Source: Ottowia flava (lineage in GTDB: Bacteria > Pseudomonadota > Gammaproteobacteria > Burkholderiales > Burkholderiaceae_C). Taken from it: DNA of 64,000 bases. Numbering within the stretch: the stretch's first letter is position 1; every line of letters starts with the position of its first letter. Positions 32,793 through 42,395 of the stretch are shown piece by piece. The stretch is from positions 1-64,000 of the forward strand of contig NZ_VRUA01000018.1 in NCBI RefSeq assembly GCF_008017535.1, written 5' to 3'. Under the pieces are notes generated by a model, which saw nothing but the letters and a program-made list of their open reading frames with translations, had not been told where the DNA came from and made no database searches. The translations under genes were made by a program, and so were the position numbers.

Positions 32793-34053
32793 AACGCAGT
32801 GCCTCGGCGGGGTTCACCCGGCTGGCGCGCCAGCTCGGGTACAGCGTGGCGACGAAGGACAGCAGCAGCGAGATGATGGCGATCGGCACGATGTCGCCGG
32901 CCTGCGGGTCGCTGGGCATCTTGTTGATCAGATAGACCTCTTTGGGCAGGAAGCTGGCGTGGAACAGCTTTTCCAGCGCGGGCACGATCACGTCGATGTT
33001 GAAGGCGATCAACAGGCCCAGCGCCAGCCCGCCCAGCGTGCCGATCACGCCGACCAGCGCGCCCTGCACCACGAAGATCTTCATGATGCTGCCCGGGCTG
33101 GCGCCCAGCGTGCGCAGGATGGCGATGTCGGCGCGCTTGTCCTGCACCGTCATCACCAGCGTGCTGACCAGGTTAAAGGCCGCCACCGCCACGATCAGCG
33201 TGAGGATGATGAACATCATGCGTTTTTCCAGCTGCACGGCGGCGAACCAGGTGCGGTTCTGGCGCGTCCAGTCCAGCAGCAGCAGGTGCCCGCTCAGGCT
33301 GCCGGCCAGCTGTTGGGCCACCTCGCGCGCCTGGTTCAGATCGCGCAGCTTGATGCGGATGCCGGTCGGCCCTTCCAGGCGGAAGATGCGCGCCGCATCT
33401 TGAACGTGCAGCATGGCCAGGGCCGAGTCGTATTCGTAGTGCCCGCTGCTGAAGGTGCCGACCACCGTCATCTGCTTGAGGCGCGGCACCACCCCGGCTG
33501 GCGTGACCTGGCCGCTGGGCGCAATCAGCGTGACCTGATCGCCCGTCATCACGCCCAGCTTGCGCGCCAGATCGCTGCCCAGCAGGATGCCGAACTGCCC
33601 CGGCACCAATGCTTTAAGCGCCGTGTCCTTCAGCTGCGCGGCCACGTCGGTCACGGCGGGCTCCAGCGCCGGGTCGATGCCGCGCACGATCGCGCCCTGC
33701 ATGTTTTCACCGCGCGCCAGCAGGCCCTGCGCACCGATGAAGGGGGCGGCGCCCACCACCTCGGAGTTGGCGCGCACCTCGTTCAGCGTGCGCTGCGGGT
33801 CGGGCAGCGCGCCGCCGTCGGGCGAAAACACTTCGACGTGCGAAATCACGCTCAGCATGCGGCCGGTGACGTCCTTGCGAAAGCCGTTCATCACGCTCAG
33901 CACGACGATCAGCGCGGCCACGCCCAGCGCAATGCCCAGCATGGACGCGGCAGAGATGAAGGAGATGAAACCGTTGCGCCGGGTGGCGCGACCGGCGCGG
34001 GTGTAGCGCCAGCCAAGGCGCATTTCGTAGGGCAGGCCTGAGGATGAAGACAT
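32785..34053 (-). CDS. lolC: lipoprotein-releasing ABC permease LolC/LolE
   Basis: 422 residues. It begins with the cytoplasmic motif [16 protein letters not shown], then the first membrane helix ([20 protein letters not shown]), a periplasmic domain of about 230 residues, and three C-terminal helices ([55 protein letters not shown]). It ends [12 protein letters not shown] single LolC/E gene with LolD, without a second permease, is common in betaproteobacteria, where one permease probably forms a homodimer. Confidence 0.93.
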
Positions 34054-34128
34054 CAGGGGCGCAGTGGATTCGACAGCTGCCCCTCGGGGCGAAGCACGCA
34101 TTGTGGCATCTTGGACAATACGCTCGTG

Positions 34129-35109
34129 ATGTCTGCTTACTCACCCGACTCCCAGGCGGCACCCGCCCCGCTGCGGCATCTGCTGATCGCCGATGCGGCG
34201 CCGCTGCCCCAGCTTGCGGACGCCGACGCGCCGCCCCTGCCACCGCTGCCCAACCTGGACGCGCTGCTGGCGCGCCTGCGCCCGACCCACACCCTGACCT
34301 GCGACGAAGGCAGCCCGGAAACGCCGCACGCCCTGGCGGTCGCCCGCGCCAACGGCCTGCCCGGCGAGCCCGGCCGCCTGCCCTGGGCCGCGTTTGAAAG
34401 CGGCACGGTGGGCACGCCCTGCGCCTGGTTGCGCCCGGCCCACCTGCAGATGGGCATGGACGACGTGCAGCTGATCGGGCTGGACCAGCTGGAGCTGAGC
34501 GCCGAAGAATCCGAGCAGTTGATGGCCGCGGTCGCGCCGCTGCTGACCGACGACGGCCTGACGCTGCGCCACGCCTTCCCCGGCGCCTGGCTGGCCCAAG
34601 GCGAACTGCTGCGCCACCTGTTCGCCCCCGCCCCCGAACGCGCCGCCGGCCGCCTGCTGACCCGCACCGAACTGGCGCGCGCCGACGACCCGGCGCAGCA
34701 ACGCCAGCTGGCCCGGCTGCTGAGCGAGCTTGAAATGGTGCTGGCCACCCACCCCGTCAGCCAGGTGCGCGAAGCGGCACGGCGCTGGCCGATCAACGCC
34801 GTCTGGGTGCACGGCGCGGGCGCGCTGGACGCGCCGCTGCCACCCGCGCCCGGCGTGCGCGTGGCACCGCAGCTGTCGCAAGGCGCTGCCGCGCAGGACC
34901 CCGCCACCCAAGCCGCCGCCTGGCAGGCGATCGACCGGGGCGAGGCGGCCGAGCTGCTGGCCTCGCTGCGCGCCGGGGTGCCGGTGCAGCTGACGCTGAG
35001 CGGGCCCGAACGCGCCGTGACGCTCGCCCCGTCCGGCAGCGGCCTCTGGTCCAGAGTTTCAAGCCTTTTCGGCCGCCCGACCTTGATGGAATTGCGCAAG
35101 CAGCTATGA
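34129..35109 (+). CDS. conserved protein of unknown function, recJ-linked
   Basis: 326 residues with no recognised catalytic motif. It has a Pro-rich start, then TPCAWLRPAHLQMGMDDVQLIG, LTLRHAFPGAWLAQGELL, LLSELEMVLATHPVSQVREA and a WPINAVWVHGAGAL segment. Homologues beside recJ in Burkholderiales have at times been labelled as related to phosphoglycerate mutase regulators; I cannot confirm that here. Its TGA overlaps the recJ ATG, so the two are co-translated. It is divergent from lolC. Confidence 0.7.
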   Translation: MSAYSPDSQAAPAPLRHLLIADAAPLPQLADADAPPLPPLPNLDALLARLRPTHTLTCDEGSPETPHALAVARANGLPGEPGRLPWAAFESGTVGTPCAWLRPAHLQMGMDDVQLIGLDQLELSAEESEQLMAAVAPLLTDDGLTLRHAFPGAWLAQGELLRHLFAPAPERAAGRLLTRTELARADDPAQQRQLARLLSELEMVLATHPVSQVREAARRWPINAVWVHGAGALDAPLPPAPGVRVAPQLSQGAAAQDPATQAAAWQAIDRGEAAELLASLRAGVPVQLTLSGPERAVTLAPSGSGLWSRVSSLFGRPTLMELRKQL

Positions 35110-36815
35110 AAATTGAAGTACGTGAAGTACCGCCACGCGCCGCCTGGGCGCTGGAGCAGGCGGGCGTGCACCCGCTGCTGGCGCGCCTGTTCGCCGCGCG
35201 CGGCGTGAGCACGCAGGACGATCTGGACGAGGGCCTGGCGCGCCTGCTGCCGCCCACCGGCCTGAAGGGCGCACACGAAGCCGCCGTGCTGCTGGCCGAC
35301 GCCATCGCCGCGGGCGAGCGCATCTGCATCGTGGCCGACTACGACTGCGACGGCGCCACCGCCTGCGCCGTGGGCCTGCGCGGGCTGGCGCTGCTGGGCG
35401 CTGACAACGTCGGCTATCTGGTGCCCGACCGCGTGGTGGATGGCTACGGCCTCACGCCGCCGATCGCCGAGCGCGTGGCCGCCACCGGCGCGCAGGTGCT
35501 GGTCACCGTCGACAACGGCATCGCCAGCGTGGCCGGCGTGGCGCGCGCGCAGGCGCTGGGCCTGAAAGTGCTGGTGACCGACCACCACCTGCCGGGCGAA
35601 GAACTGCCCAGCGCCGACGTCATCGTCAACCCCAACCAGCCGGGTTGCGGTTTCGACAGCAAGTCGCTGGCCGGTGTGGGCGTGATGTTCTACGTGCTCA
35701 TGGCGCTGCGGGCCGAGCTGCGGGCGCGGGGCGTATGGCCAGACGGTCAGCAACCGAAGCTTGATACCTTGCTGCCCCTGGTCGCCCTGGGCACCGTCGC
35801 CGACGTCGTGCGGCTGGACGCCAACAACCGCCGCCTGGTCGCGCAAGGGCTGAAGCGCATCCGCGGCGGGCAGCTGCCGGCGGGCATGAATGCTCTGTTT
35901 TCGGTAGCTGGCCGCGCTTATCCCAAGGCCACCACCTTCGATTTTGGCTTTGCACTGGGCCCGCGCATCAACGCCGCCGGGCGCCTGGCCGACATGACGC
36001 TGGGCATCGAGCTGCTGCGCACCGACGACGCCGCGCGCGCTGACGAACTGGCGCGCCAGCTGGACGCCATCAACCGCGAACGCCGCGAGATCGAAGGCGG
36101 CATGCGCGACCAGGCGATGGAGATCGCCGAAGGCCTGTTCGACGACAGCGAAGCACCGCCGTCCGCCCTGGCGGTCTACGACCCGGACTTCCACGAAGGC
36201 GTCGTCGGCATCGTGGCCGCGCGCCTGAAGGACAAGCTGCACCGCCCGACCTTCGTGTTCGCCGCCAGTGCCGCGCCGGGGCACGAGCATGAACTGAAGG
36301 GCTCGGGCCGCTCGATCGCCGGCTTTCATCTGCGCGACGCGCTGGACCTGGTGGCCAAGCGCCACCCCGGCGTGCTGCTGAAGTTTGGCGGCCATGCCAT
36401 GGCGGCCGGCTGCACCATCGCCGAAGAGCACTTCGACACCTTCGATCAGGCCCTGCAGCAGGTCGCCGCCGAATGGCTGGACGAAGCGACGCTGACGCGC
36501 CGCATCGAAACCGATGGGCCACTGCCGCCCGAATACCGCCGCGCCGACGTGGTGGATACGCTGCACCAGGCCGTCTGGGGCCAGGGCTTTGCGCCGCCGG
36601 TGTTCAGCGAGGAAGTCGAGATCATTAGCCAACGCCTTGTGGGCGAGCGCCACCTGGCGCTGAAGCTGCGCCACCAGGGCCAGCCCGTCGACGGCATCTG
36701 GTTTGGTCACACCGAGCCGCTGCCACCGCGCGCGCACCTAGCCTTTCGGCTGGAGACGGATGAATGGCAGGGCGTGCGGCGGGTGAGGCTGCTGGTGGAA
36801 GGCGCCGCGGGCTGA
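35106..36815 (+). CDS. recJ: single-strand-specific 5'-3' exonuclease RecJ
   Basis: 569 residues. DHH-family motifs are in order: VADYDCDGATA, TVDNGI, VTDHHLPGE (the DHH), and VALGTVADVV. DHHA1 and OB domains follow, including SGRSIAGFHLRDAL and KFGGHAMAAGCTI. RecJ degrades single-stranded DNA in mismatch, base-excision and RecF-pathway repair. The ATG overlaps the upstream stop. A short AT-rich patch at 35891-35927 is a degenerate copy of the dispersed repeat, translated as ALFSVAGRAYPKA. Confidence 0.97.
   Translation: MKIEVREVPPRAAWALEQAGVHPLLARLFAARGVSTQDDLDEGLARLLPPTGLKGAHEAAVLLADAIAAGERICIVADYDCDGATACAVGLRGLALLGADNVGYLVPDRVVDGYGLTPPIAERVAATGAQVLVTVDNGIASVAGVARAQALGLKVLVTDHHLPGEELPSADVIVNPNQPGCGFDSKSLAGVGVMFYVLMALRAELRARGVWPDGQQPKLDTLLPLVALGTVADVVRLDANNRRLVAQGLKRIRGGQLPAGMNALFSVAGRAYPKATTFDFGFALGPRINAAGRLADMTLGIELLRTDDAARADELARQLDAINRERREIEGGMRDQAMEIAEGLFDDSEAPPSALAVYDPDFHEGVVGIVAARLKDKLHRPTFVFAASAAPGHEHELKGSGRSIAGFHLRDALDLVAKRHPGVLLKFGGHAMAAGCTIAEEHFDTFDQALQQVAAEWLDEATLTRRIETDGPLPPEYRRADVVDTLHQAVWGQGFAPPVFSEEVEIISQRLVGERHLALKLRHQGQPVDGIWFGHTEPLPPRAHLAFRLETDEWQGVRRVRLLVEGAAG
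35891..35927. repeat. degenerate dispersed repeat inside recJ
   Basis: TGCTCTGTTTTCGGTAGCTG, then GCCGCGCTTATCCC, keeping the GGTAGCTGGCCGCGC half of the family. It is read in frame within RecJ. Confidence 0.4.
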
Positions 36816-36951
36816 ACCGCTGCCCCGGCGGCGCGACGCCGCTTATCGCGACAGCGCATATGCATAGAGCGCAAGCATCTATGTTGCAGTGCGACAATAG
36901 CTGTTTCCCCCTGGATGAACCCGCCCGCCGCCGCGCGGGCATGCAACGACC

Positions 36952-37725
36952 ATGGCCGCTTTCGACGAAGAAGAAGTCCTCACCGTCCACCACTGGACCG
37001 ACCGCCTGTTCTCGTTCACGACGACACGCAGCACCAGCCTGCGCTTTTCGAACGGCCACTTCACCATGATCGGCCTGCGGGTGGACGGCAAGCCGCTGCT
37101 GCGGGCGTACTCCATTGCCAGCGCCAACTACGAAGAAACGCTGGAATTCCTCAGCATCAAGGTGCCCGATGGCCCGCTGACCAGCCGCCTGCAGAGCATC
37201 CAGCCGGGCGACAAGGTGATCGTGGGCCACAAGCCGACGGGCACACTGCTGATCGACTACCTGCTGCCAGGCAAGCGCCTGTACATGTTCGGCACCGGCA
37301 CGGGTCTGGCGCCTTTCATGAGCATCATCCGCGACCCGGACACCTACGAGAAATTCGAGGAAGTGATCCTGGTGCACGGCTGCCGCCTGGTGAGCGAGCT
37401 GGCCTACCGCGACTACATCACGCAGGAATTGCCCGAGCACGAATTCCTGGGCGAGATGGTCAGGCAGCAGCTGAAGTACTACCCCACGGTGACGCGCCAG
37501 CAGTTTCCGACGCAGGGCCGCATTCCCGACCTGATCGAAAACGGCCAGATGGCGCGCGACCTCGGTCTGCCGGAACTGAACCCGACGACCGACCGCGTCA
37601 TGCTGTGCGGCAGCCCGCAGATGCTCAAGTCGATCAAGGAAGTGCTGGAAAAGCGCGGCTTCAACGAAGGCAACACCACGACGCCGGGCGACTATGTGGT
37701 CGAACGCGCCTTCGTCGACCAGTAA
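36952..37725 (+). CDS. fpr: ferredoxin/flavodoxin-NADP+ reductase
   Basis: 257 residues. The FAD-binding motif is RAYSIASANY, the NADP-binding motif is GTGTGLAPFMS, and the end (GDYVVERAFVDQ) is that of bacterial subclass-I Fpr enzymes. It moves electrons between NADPH and ferredoxin or flavodoxin, supporting oxidative-stress defence and iron-sulfur enzymes. In this window possible partners are RnfB and the KorABC ferredoxin-linked system. It is monocistronic, with a gap of about 136 bp upstream. Confidence 0.95.
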   Translation: MAAFDEEEVLTVHHWTDRLFSFTTTRSTSLRFSNGHFTMIGLRVDGKPLLRAYSIASANYEETLEFLSIKVPDGPLTSRLQSIQPGDKVIVGHKPTGTLLIDYLLPGKRLYMFGTGTGLAPFMSIIRDPDTYEKFEEVILVHGCRLVSELAYRDYITQELPEHEFLGEMVRQQLKYYPTVTRQQFPTQGRIPDLIENGQMARDLGLPELNPTTDRVMLCGSPQMLKSIKEVLEKRGFNEGNTTTPGDYVVERAFVDQ

Positions 37726-37768
37726 GCCGGGCGCTGGTGCGTGCAGCCTGTTTTTTAAGAGAAACGGT

Positions 37769-37820
37769 TTGTAGCCTTACAGCCACTTGCGCCGCAAGCT
37801 ACTCAAACCATAGCAAAATT
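37769..37820 (+). repeat. dispersed ~40-bp repeat, copy after fpr
   Basis: TTTGTAGCCTTACAGCCACT, then TGCGCCGCAAGCTACTCAAA, in the convergent gap between fpr and the lipoprotein gene. It closely matches the consensus TGTAGCCCTACARCCACYTGCGC. Confidence 0.7.
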
Positions 37821-38512
37821 CAGCGCTTCGGCGCTGGCGGCTGCACCAGATCCATGCGGCGCTTGACGCGCTCGGCCTCCTGGAGGTCGCCGCGCGCCTC
37901 GGCCAGACGCGCCTGCACCCCCAGCCAAGCCAGCAATGGACGGCGCCAGCCCTGCGCCGATGCGGTGTCGACCGCCGCGGCCACCACGTCGGGCGTGGCC
38001 TGGCTGCGGCGCATCAGCACGCCGGCGGCAATCAAGCGGCCGAACGGGTCGTCCTCAGGCGGAAGCGCGGCTGTATTCGCGCCGGCCACCCCGCGGTGCT
38101 GTTCGGGCAGCAGCGCGACCTGTGCGGCGCTGAGCGGCTGGCCGTCCAGGTAGGCGGCGTAGGCCAGTTCCGGCGCAGCCGCGTCGGCACGCAGCGGCTC
38201 GAAGCCGGAGCAAGGGTCGAAGTCCAGGCTGGCCACGTGCGCGGCGCAGCGGTTCAACTCGATGCGCGCCACCAGCTCCGGCCGACCCGTGCGCGCGGTC
38301 TCGCTGCGCGCCAGCTCGAATTCACGCGCCTCGACGCGCGCGTCGCCCTTCAGATAGGCTTCGGTGAAGCGTTCGACATGGCCGATGGAGTTGACCTTCC
38401 AGTCAGGCACTTTCGGGCCGCTGGCGCAGGCTGCAACTGCGCAGGCAGCTGCGATAACCATAGCAATCGACCACCGCGTCGGCGGTACCAGCGAAGCGGC
38501 ATTGCGGCTCAT
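37820..38512 (-). CDS. lipoprotein of the MCE/permease operon
   Basis: 230 residues. A lipobox (AAACAVAACAS) leads into a mainly helical protein with DWKVNSIGHVERFTEAYLKGD, LARIELNRCAAHVASL and a C-terminal helix EARGDLQEAERVKRRMD. The family is not named here; similar small lipoproteins accompany MlaD-like genes in this lineage. Its ATG overlaps the MCE gene stop (ATGA). The signal-peptide codons contain a degenerate repeat-like patch (CAACTGCGCAGGCAGCTGCG). Confidence 0.65.
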   Translation of the reverse strand: MSRNAASLVPPTRWSIAMVIAAACAVAACASGPKVPDWKVNSIGHVERFTEAYLKGDARVEAREFELARSETARTGRPELVARIELNRCAAHVASLDFDPCSGFEPLRADAAAPELAYAAYLDGQPLSAAQVALLPEQHRGVAGANTAALPPEDDPFGRLIAAGVLMRRSQATPDVVAAAVDTASAQGWRRPLLAWLGVQARLAEARGDLQEAERVKRRMDLVQPPAPKR

Positions 38513-39603
38513 GGCAGCTTCACCTCCTTGTCCTTGGGCGCAAACGGCCATTTGCGGTTCAGGTCGGTGATCAGCGCGTCGATCTTGCGCAGGCTGGCTT
38601 CGACATCGCTGCGCAAGTCGCCCAGGTTGTCGGTGGCCTCCCGCGCGTTGCCGGCCACGCCCTGCACTTCCTTGAGCACCGCGTCGACCTTGACCACGGT
38701 CTGGCGCGCGTCCTGCAGCAGCTTGTTCAATTCGCGCACGGCGACCTGCGCGTCGGTGACCAGCCCGTCCTTGCCCAGCACCTGCTGGTCGGCCTTGCGC
38801 ACCACGCCATCGACGCGAACGGCCACGCCGTCGAGGTTCTTGACCAGCTGGTTGGTGCGCGACAGCAGCTCGGCGACCTGCTTCGCGTCGGCCTCGTTGC
38901 CGGTCATGGCAGCAACCAGTCCGCCCTTGTTGCTGTTCAGGCGCTGGGTGAAGGTGCGCAACTCGTTGAGCGAGCCGTACAGCGCCGATTCGGCCGAGGT
39001 GAGCTGGTTGACGTTCTGCAGCACATCGCGCGCATCGGCCACCATCTTGGGGATTTCGGCCGACACGTCGCCGCGCAGCACCACGCGCTCGGCGTCCACG
39101 GGCAGGGGCGGGTCGTCCAGGATGCCGGTAAAGGCGCGCAGCCGCGCCGCACCGACGATGCCTTTTTCGAGCGTGTAGACACTGGAAACGCGCAACCAGT
39201 GCGCCGACTTGACCGGCACTTCCACGTGGATGCGTACCTGGCCCTGGTCGGCCAGCTCTATCCGGCTGACGCGCCCGACCGGGAAGCCCGAGAACGTCAT
39301 GTCCATGCCGACGACCACGCCCTCCGAATCGTCGGTGGTCAGGTACAGCTTCTGGGTGGCCTCGAACGCGCCGCGCACCCAGAGCAGGTAGAACACCGAG
39401 CCGGCCACCAGCAGCACCATCAAAAGCAGCAGCAGGCCAGCGCGCACTTCCAGCCGGCGCACCGACCAGCGGCTGGCCGGCGGCACCGGGGCGGCGTGGG
39501 CCAGTTCCTCAGCGGCGGCGGACAGGCGCGGCGCCTTCGGCTCAGGCAGGCTGGGCGGATTGGCGGGCTCGTCCGGTGGCGGGGGTCGGGGGGTATCGAT
39601 CAT
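38509..39603 (-). CDS. MlaD/MCE-domain lipid-transport protein
   Basis: 364 residues. A Pro-rich cytoplasmic start is followed by one membrane helix (LLLLLMVLLVAGSVFYLLWV), the MCE domain (LTTDDSEGVVVGMDMTFSGFPVGRVSRIEL) and a long coiled-coil region (LNKLLQDARQTVVKVDAVLKE). MCE proteins form periplasmic rings or tubes that carry lipids between membranes. It lies 7 bp downstream of the permease gene. Confidence 0.92.
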   Translation of the reverse strand: MIDTPRPPPPDEPANPPSLPEPKAPRLSAAAEELAHAAPVPPASRWSVRRLEVRAGLLLLLMVLLVAGSVFYLLWVRGAFEATQKLYLTTDDSEGVVVGMDMTFSGFPVGRVSRIELADQGQVRIHVEVPVKSAHWLRVSSVYTLEKGIVGAARLRAFTGILDDPPLPVDAERVVLRGDVSAEIPKMVADARDVLQNVNQLTSAESALYGSLNELRTFTQRLNSNKGGLVAAMTGNEADAKQVAELLSRTNQLVKNLDGVAVRVDGVVRKADQQVLGKDGLVTDAQVAVRELNKLLQDARQTVVKVDAVLKEVQGVAGNAREATDNLGDLRSDVEASLRKIDALITDLNRKWPFAPKDKEVKLP

Positions 39604-39610
39604 CGCGCGC

Positions 39611-40414
39611 TCAATAGTAGTTGCCCACGAGCGAGGCGATCTCGATCACCAGCATCAGCACGAACATCTGCACCAGGCCCTGCAGCTCCACGCTGGTGCG
39701 GGACGGGCGGCGCGGCATGTCGCGCAGGGCGTTGGCGACCGGCAGCAGAGACACGGCCACGGCGAAAGCCAGCGTCTTCATCGTAAAGATCATCGACACC
39801 ACCGGGTTGAAGATGTTGCCCACCGCGTGGTTGTAGGAAGCCACGCCTGCGCTGGTGAAGCCATGCACCGCCACGTAGGCCAGCAGCAGCGACAGCAGGC
39901 AGCTGAGCAGCGCCAGCAGCAGCACCGCGAAGATGCCCGCCAGCACGCGCGGCAGCACTTCGCGGCTGAGCGGGTCGATGCCCCGCGTGCGCATGGCCTC
40001 CAGCTCGCCGCTGCGGCGCAGCTTGTACAGCTCGGAGCCGCCGGGAATGGTGTATTCGACGGCCACGAACAGCGCGGCGATCAGCGGGATCAGCTCGAGA
40101 ATCAGCACGCGCACCACGGCATCCAGCGCGTACTGCGTGAGGCCGTAGGCAAACGCCGTGACGACCAGAATGCGGATCAGCACCACGTTGAACAGCGCCA
40201 TCAGCGTGGTGAAACCGGGCAAACCCGGTCCGGCTGCGTAGTAAAGCTGGCGCATCACCACGCCGCGCGACTCGCGCCGGTAGCTGGACGGCGAAAACGC
40301 CAGCACCGCCAGTTGCGCGCCGATGAACACCACGATCCACCAGCCCAGCACCCAGCGCAACAGCCCGCGCCCGAGGCCCATCAGCCAGTCGTACAGCGAG
40401 AAGCCGGAGGTCAT
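39611..40414 (-). CDS. MlaE-family ABC permease
   Basis: 267 residues with five or six membrane helices. The MlaE signature region is LFVAVEYTIPGGSELYKLRRSGELEAMRTRGIDPL, with the conserved E-x(n)-G-x-E-L and RT.GI.P pattern. It should be the inner-membrane partner of the MCE protein. An ATPase (MlaF-like) normally accompanies this pair but none is in the operon or elsewhere in the window. Confidence 0.9.
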   Translation of the reverse strand: MTSGFSLYDWLMGLGRGLLRWVLGWWIVVFIGAQLAVLAFSPSSYRRESRGVVMRQLYYAAGPGLPGFTTLMALFNVVLIRILVVTAFAYGLTQYALDAVVRVLILELIPLIAALFVAVEYTIPGGSELYKLRRSGELEAMRTRGIDPLSREVLPRVLAGIFAVLLLALLSCLLSLLLAYVAVHGFTSAGVASYNHAVGNIFNPVVSMIFTMKTLAFAVAVSLLPVANALRDMPRRPSRTSVELQGLVQMFVLMLVIEIASLVGNYY

Positions 40415-40655
40415 GGGCGGGCATGATACCCGTGAGGGCGTGAGGCAACGCGTGCCGACCGCGGCCAGACAACCGCTGTCCTGTGCCCAGAAAGCCACGC
40501 GTTCGCGAGCCTTTGTCCCCCGAACCTGTGAACTTTTCACTCCATCTGTGCGCGATCGCTCCTACGCGCAATTAGTGGTTACAACCAACTGCATTTCTAC
40601 CGAAGCTGAGCTATATTGCGTTGCAACAAATTGCCTTGCGTTTTCTCAATTGCCC
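40415..40655 (+). promoter_or_regulatory. phaZ upstream region with TTGC/GCAA dyad
   Basis: An AT-richer 241-bp gap between the divergent MlaE and phaZ genes. A dyad TTGC-GTT-GCAA at 40616-40626, overlapped by GCAA-CAAA-TTGC, lies 30 bp before the phaZ ATG and next to a TATATT that could be a -10. Such a site would suit a PHB-responsive repressor (PhaR type); this is inference only. Confidence 0.35.
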
Positions 40656-42296
40656 ATGCTCTATCAAATCTACGAAGCGCAACGCTCGCTGCTCGAGCCG
40701 TTCGCGGGAATGGCGGAAGCCGCCTCCAAGCTGTTCGGCAACTCGCACTCCATGGTCGGCCAGACGCCTCTGGCCCAGCGCATATCGGCAGCCTATTCGC
40801 TGTTTTACCGGCTGGCCAAGGACTACGAAAAGCCCGAGTTCGGCATTCGCAAGGTTCCGGTCGATGGTGTGGAAGTCGCCATTGACGAGCGCGTCGAGAT
40901 CGACAAGCCGTTCTGCGAACTGCGCCGCTTCAAGCGCTTTTCGGACGATCCGCCGACGCTGGAAAAGCTCAAGGGCCAGCCGCCCGTGCTGGTGGTGGCG
41001 CCCTTGTCGGGCCACTACGCCACGCTGCTGCGCGACACCGTGCGCACCATGCTGGAAGGCCACAAGGTCTACATCACCGACTGGAAGAACGCCTGCATGG
41101 TGCCGATGTCCGAAGGGGAATTCCACCTGGACGACTACGTGAACTACGTGCAGGAATTCATCCGCCACCTGCAGAGCAAATACGGCAACTGCCATGTGAT
41201 CAGCGTGTGCCAACCCACGGTACCGGTGCTGGCCGCCGTATCGCTGATGGCCTCGCGCGGCGAAAAAACCCCGATCACGATGACCATGATGGGCGGCCCG
41301 ATCGACGCGCGCAAGTCGCCCACCGCGGTGAACGATCTGGCCGTACAGCGCAGCTTCGAATGGTTCGAGAACAACGTGATCTACCGCGTGCCGCCGAACT
41401 ACCCCGGCGCCGGCCGCCGCGTTTACCCGGGCTTCCTGCAGCACGCGGGCTTCATCGCGATGAACCCCGACCGCCACACCAGCAGCCACTACGACTACTT
41501 CCGCGACCTGATCAAGGGCGACCAGTCGAGCGCCGAGACGCACCGCAAGTTCTACGATGAGTACAACGCCGTGCTCGACATGGACGCCGACTATTACCTG
41601 GAGACCATCAAGACGGTGTTTCAGGACTTCAACCTTGTGCACGGCACCTGGGACGTTCGCTCCCCTGCGGGTGAGGTCGAACGCGTGCGCCCGCAGGACA
41701 TCACGACGACCGCCCTGCTGACGGTCGAAGGCGAACTGGACGACATCTCCGGCGCTGGCCAGACGCGCGCGGCGCACAACCTGTGCAAGAAGATCGAGCG
41801 CCGCGAGGGTGATCACCTCGAGGTCAAGGGCGCAGGCCACTACGGCATCTTCAGCGGCCGGCGCTGGCGCACCGTGGTCTACCCACAGATCAAGGCTTTC
41901 ATCGCCGACTTCCACGCCCGCGCTGCCGCCGAAGAAGACATTGCCACGCCCGAGCGGGTCGCTGCGCAGCGCGCAGTGGTGGCCGAGCGCGAATCGGATG
42001 ACCGCCACTTGCACGTCGATCCGGTGGAAGGACCGCCGGAAGCCGAATCGGCAGATGCGCTGGTGCTGGCAGCTCCGTTGCTGGCACCGGTGGTGGTCGA
42101 CATCGACCTGGTGCCCCCCGCGCCTCGCGCGGCGCGTCCCCGCCGCGCCGCGCCGAAGGCCACGGTGACCGCCAACGCCACCCGCCAGTTGGCACGCGCG
42201 ACCCGCGATACCCGCGCCGCACGCCCCGCCGCCAAGGTGGAGGCCAAGGCCGCCCCCAAGCCTGCCGCCAAGCGCAGTCGCACTACCGCCCGCTGA
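40656..42296 (+). CDS. phaZ: intracellular PHB depolymerase with long Ala/Lys/Arg-rich tail
   Basis: 546 residues. The PhaZ core (about 1-427) has the family opening MLYQIYEAQRSLLEPF, the catalytic-Cys region VISVCQPTVPVLAA, MNPDRHTSSHYDYFRDLIKGD and GAGHYGIFSGRRWR with the catalytic His. It cleaves stored poly-3-hydroxybutyrate to oligomers in the cytoplasm. About 119 residues follow beyond the usual end near 420: an acidic stretch, then a basic Ala/Pro/Lys/Arg tail (PRRAAPKATVTANAT, KAAPKPAAKRSR) like those of DNA-binding PHA proteins. Confidence 0.93.
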   Translation: MLYQIYEAQRSLLEPFAGMAEAASKLFGNSHSMVGQTPLAQRISAAYSLFYRLAKDYEKPEFGIRKVPVDGVEVAIDERVEIDKPFCELRRFKRFSDDPPTLEKLKGQPPVLVVAPLSGHYATLLRDTVRTMLEGHKVYITDWKNACMVPMSEGEFHLDDYVNYVQEFIRHLQSKYGNCHVISVCQPTVPVLAAVSLMASRGEKTPITMTMMGGPIDARKSPTAVNDLAVQRSFEWFENNVIYRVPPNYPGAGRRVYPGFLQHAGFIAMNPDRHTSSHYDYFRDLIKGDQSSAETHRKFYDEYNAVLDMDADYYLETIKTVFQDFNLVHGTWDVRSPAGEVERVRPQDITTTALLTVEGELDDISGAGQTRAAHNLCKKIERREGDHLEVKGAGHYGIFSGRRWRTVVYPQIKAFIADFHARAAAEEDIATPERVAAQRAVVAERESDDRHLHVDPVEGPPEAESADALVLAAPLLAPVVVDIDLVPPAPRAARPRRAAPKATVTANATRQLARATRDTRAARPAAKVEAKAAPKPAAKRSRTTAR

Positions 42297-42302
42297 CAGC
42301 GG

Positions 42303-42337
42303 CGCTTGGGTGAACGCCTGCCCGGTGCGCACCCAAG
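42303..42337. terminator. hairpin after phaZ
   Basis: GCTTGGGTG pairs with CACCCAAGC (9 bp) across a 17-nt loop, 6 bp after the phaZ stop. There is no T-run, so it may act with the hairpin at 42351 rather than alone. Confidence 0.5.
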
Positions 42338-42350
42338 CCGAACATGACAA

Positions 42351-42374
42351 TCAACGCCCGCTCAAGCGGGCGTT
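42351..42374 (+). terminator. GC-rich hairpin between phaZ and rnfB
   Basis: CAACGCCCGC-TCAA-GCGGGCGTTG is a perfect 10-bp stem with a 4-nt loop, followed by CCTTTGCC. The T-tract is weak, but the stem is strong. It is a likely terminator for phaZ ahead of rnfB. Confidence 0.65.
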
Positions 42375-42395
42375 GCCTTTGCCTCGCGCGTACCG

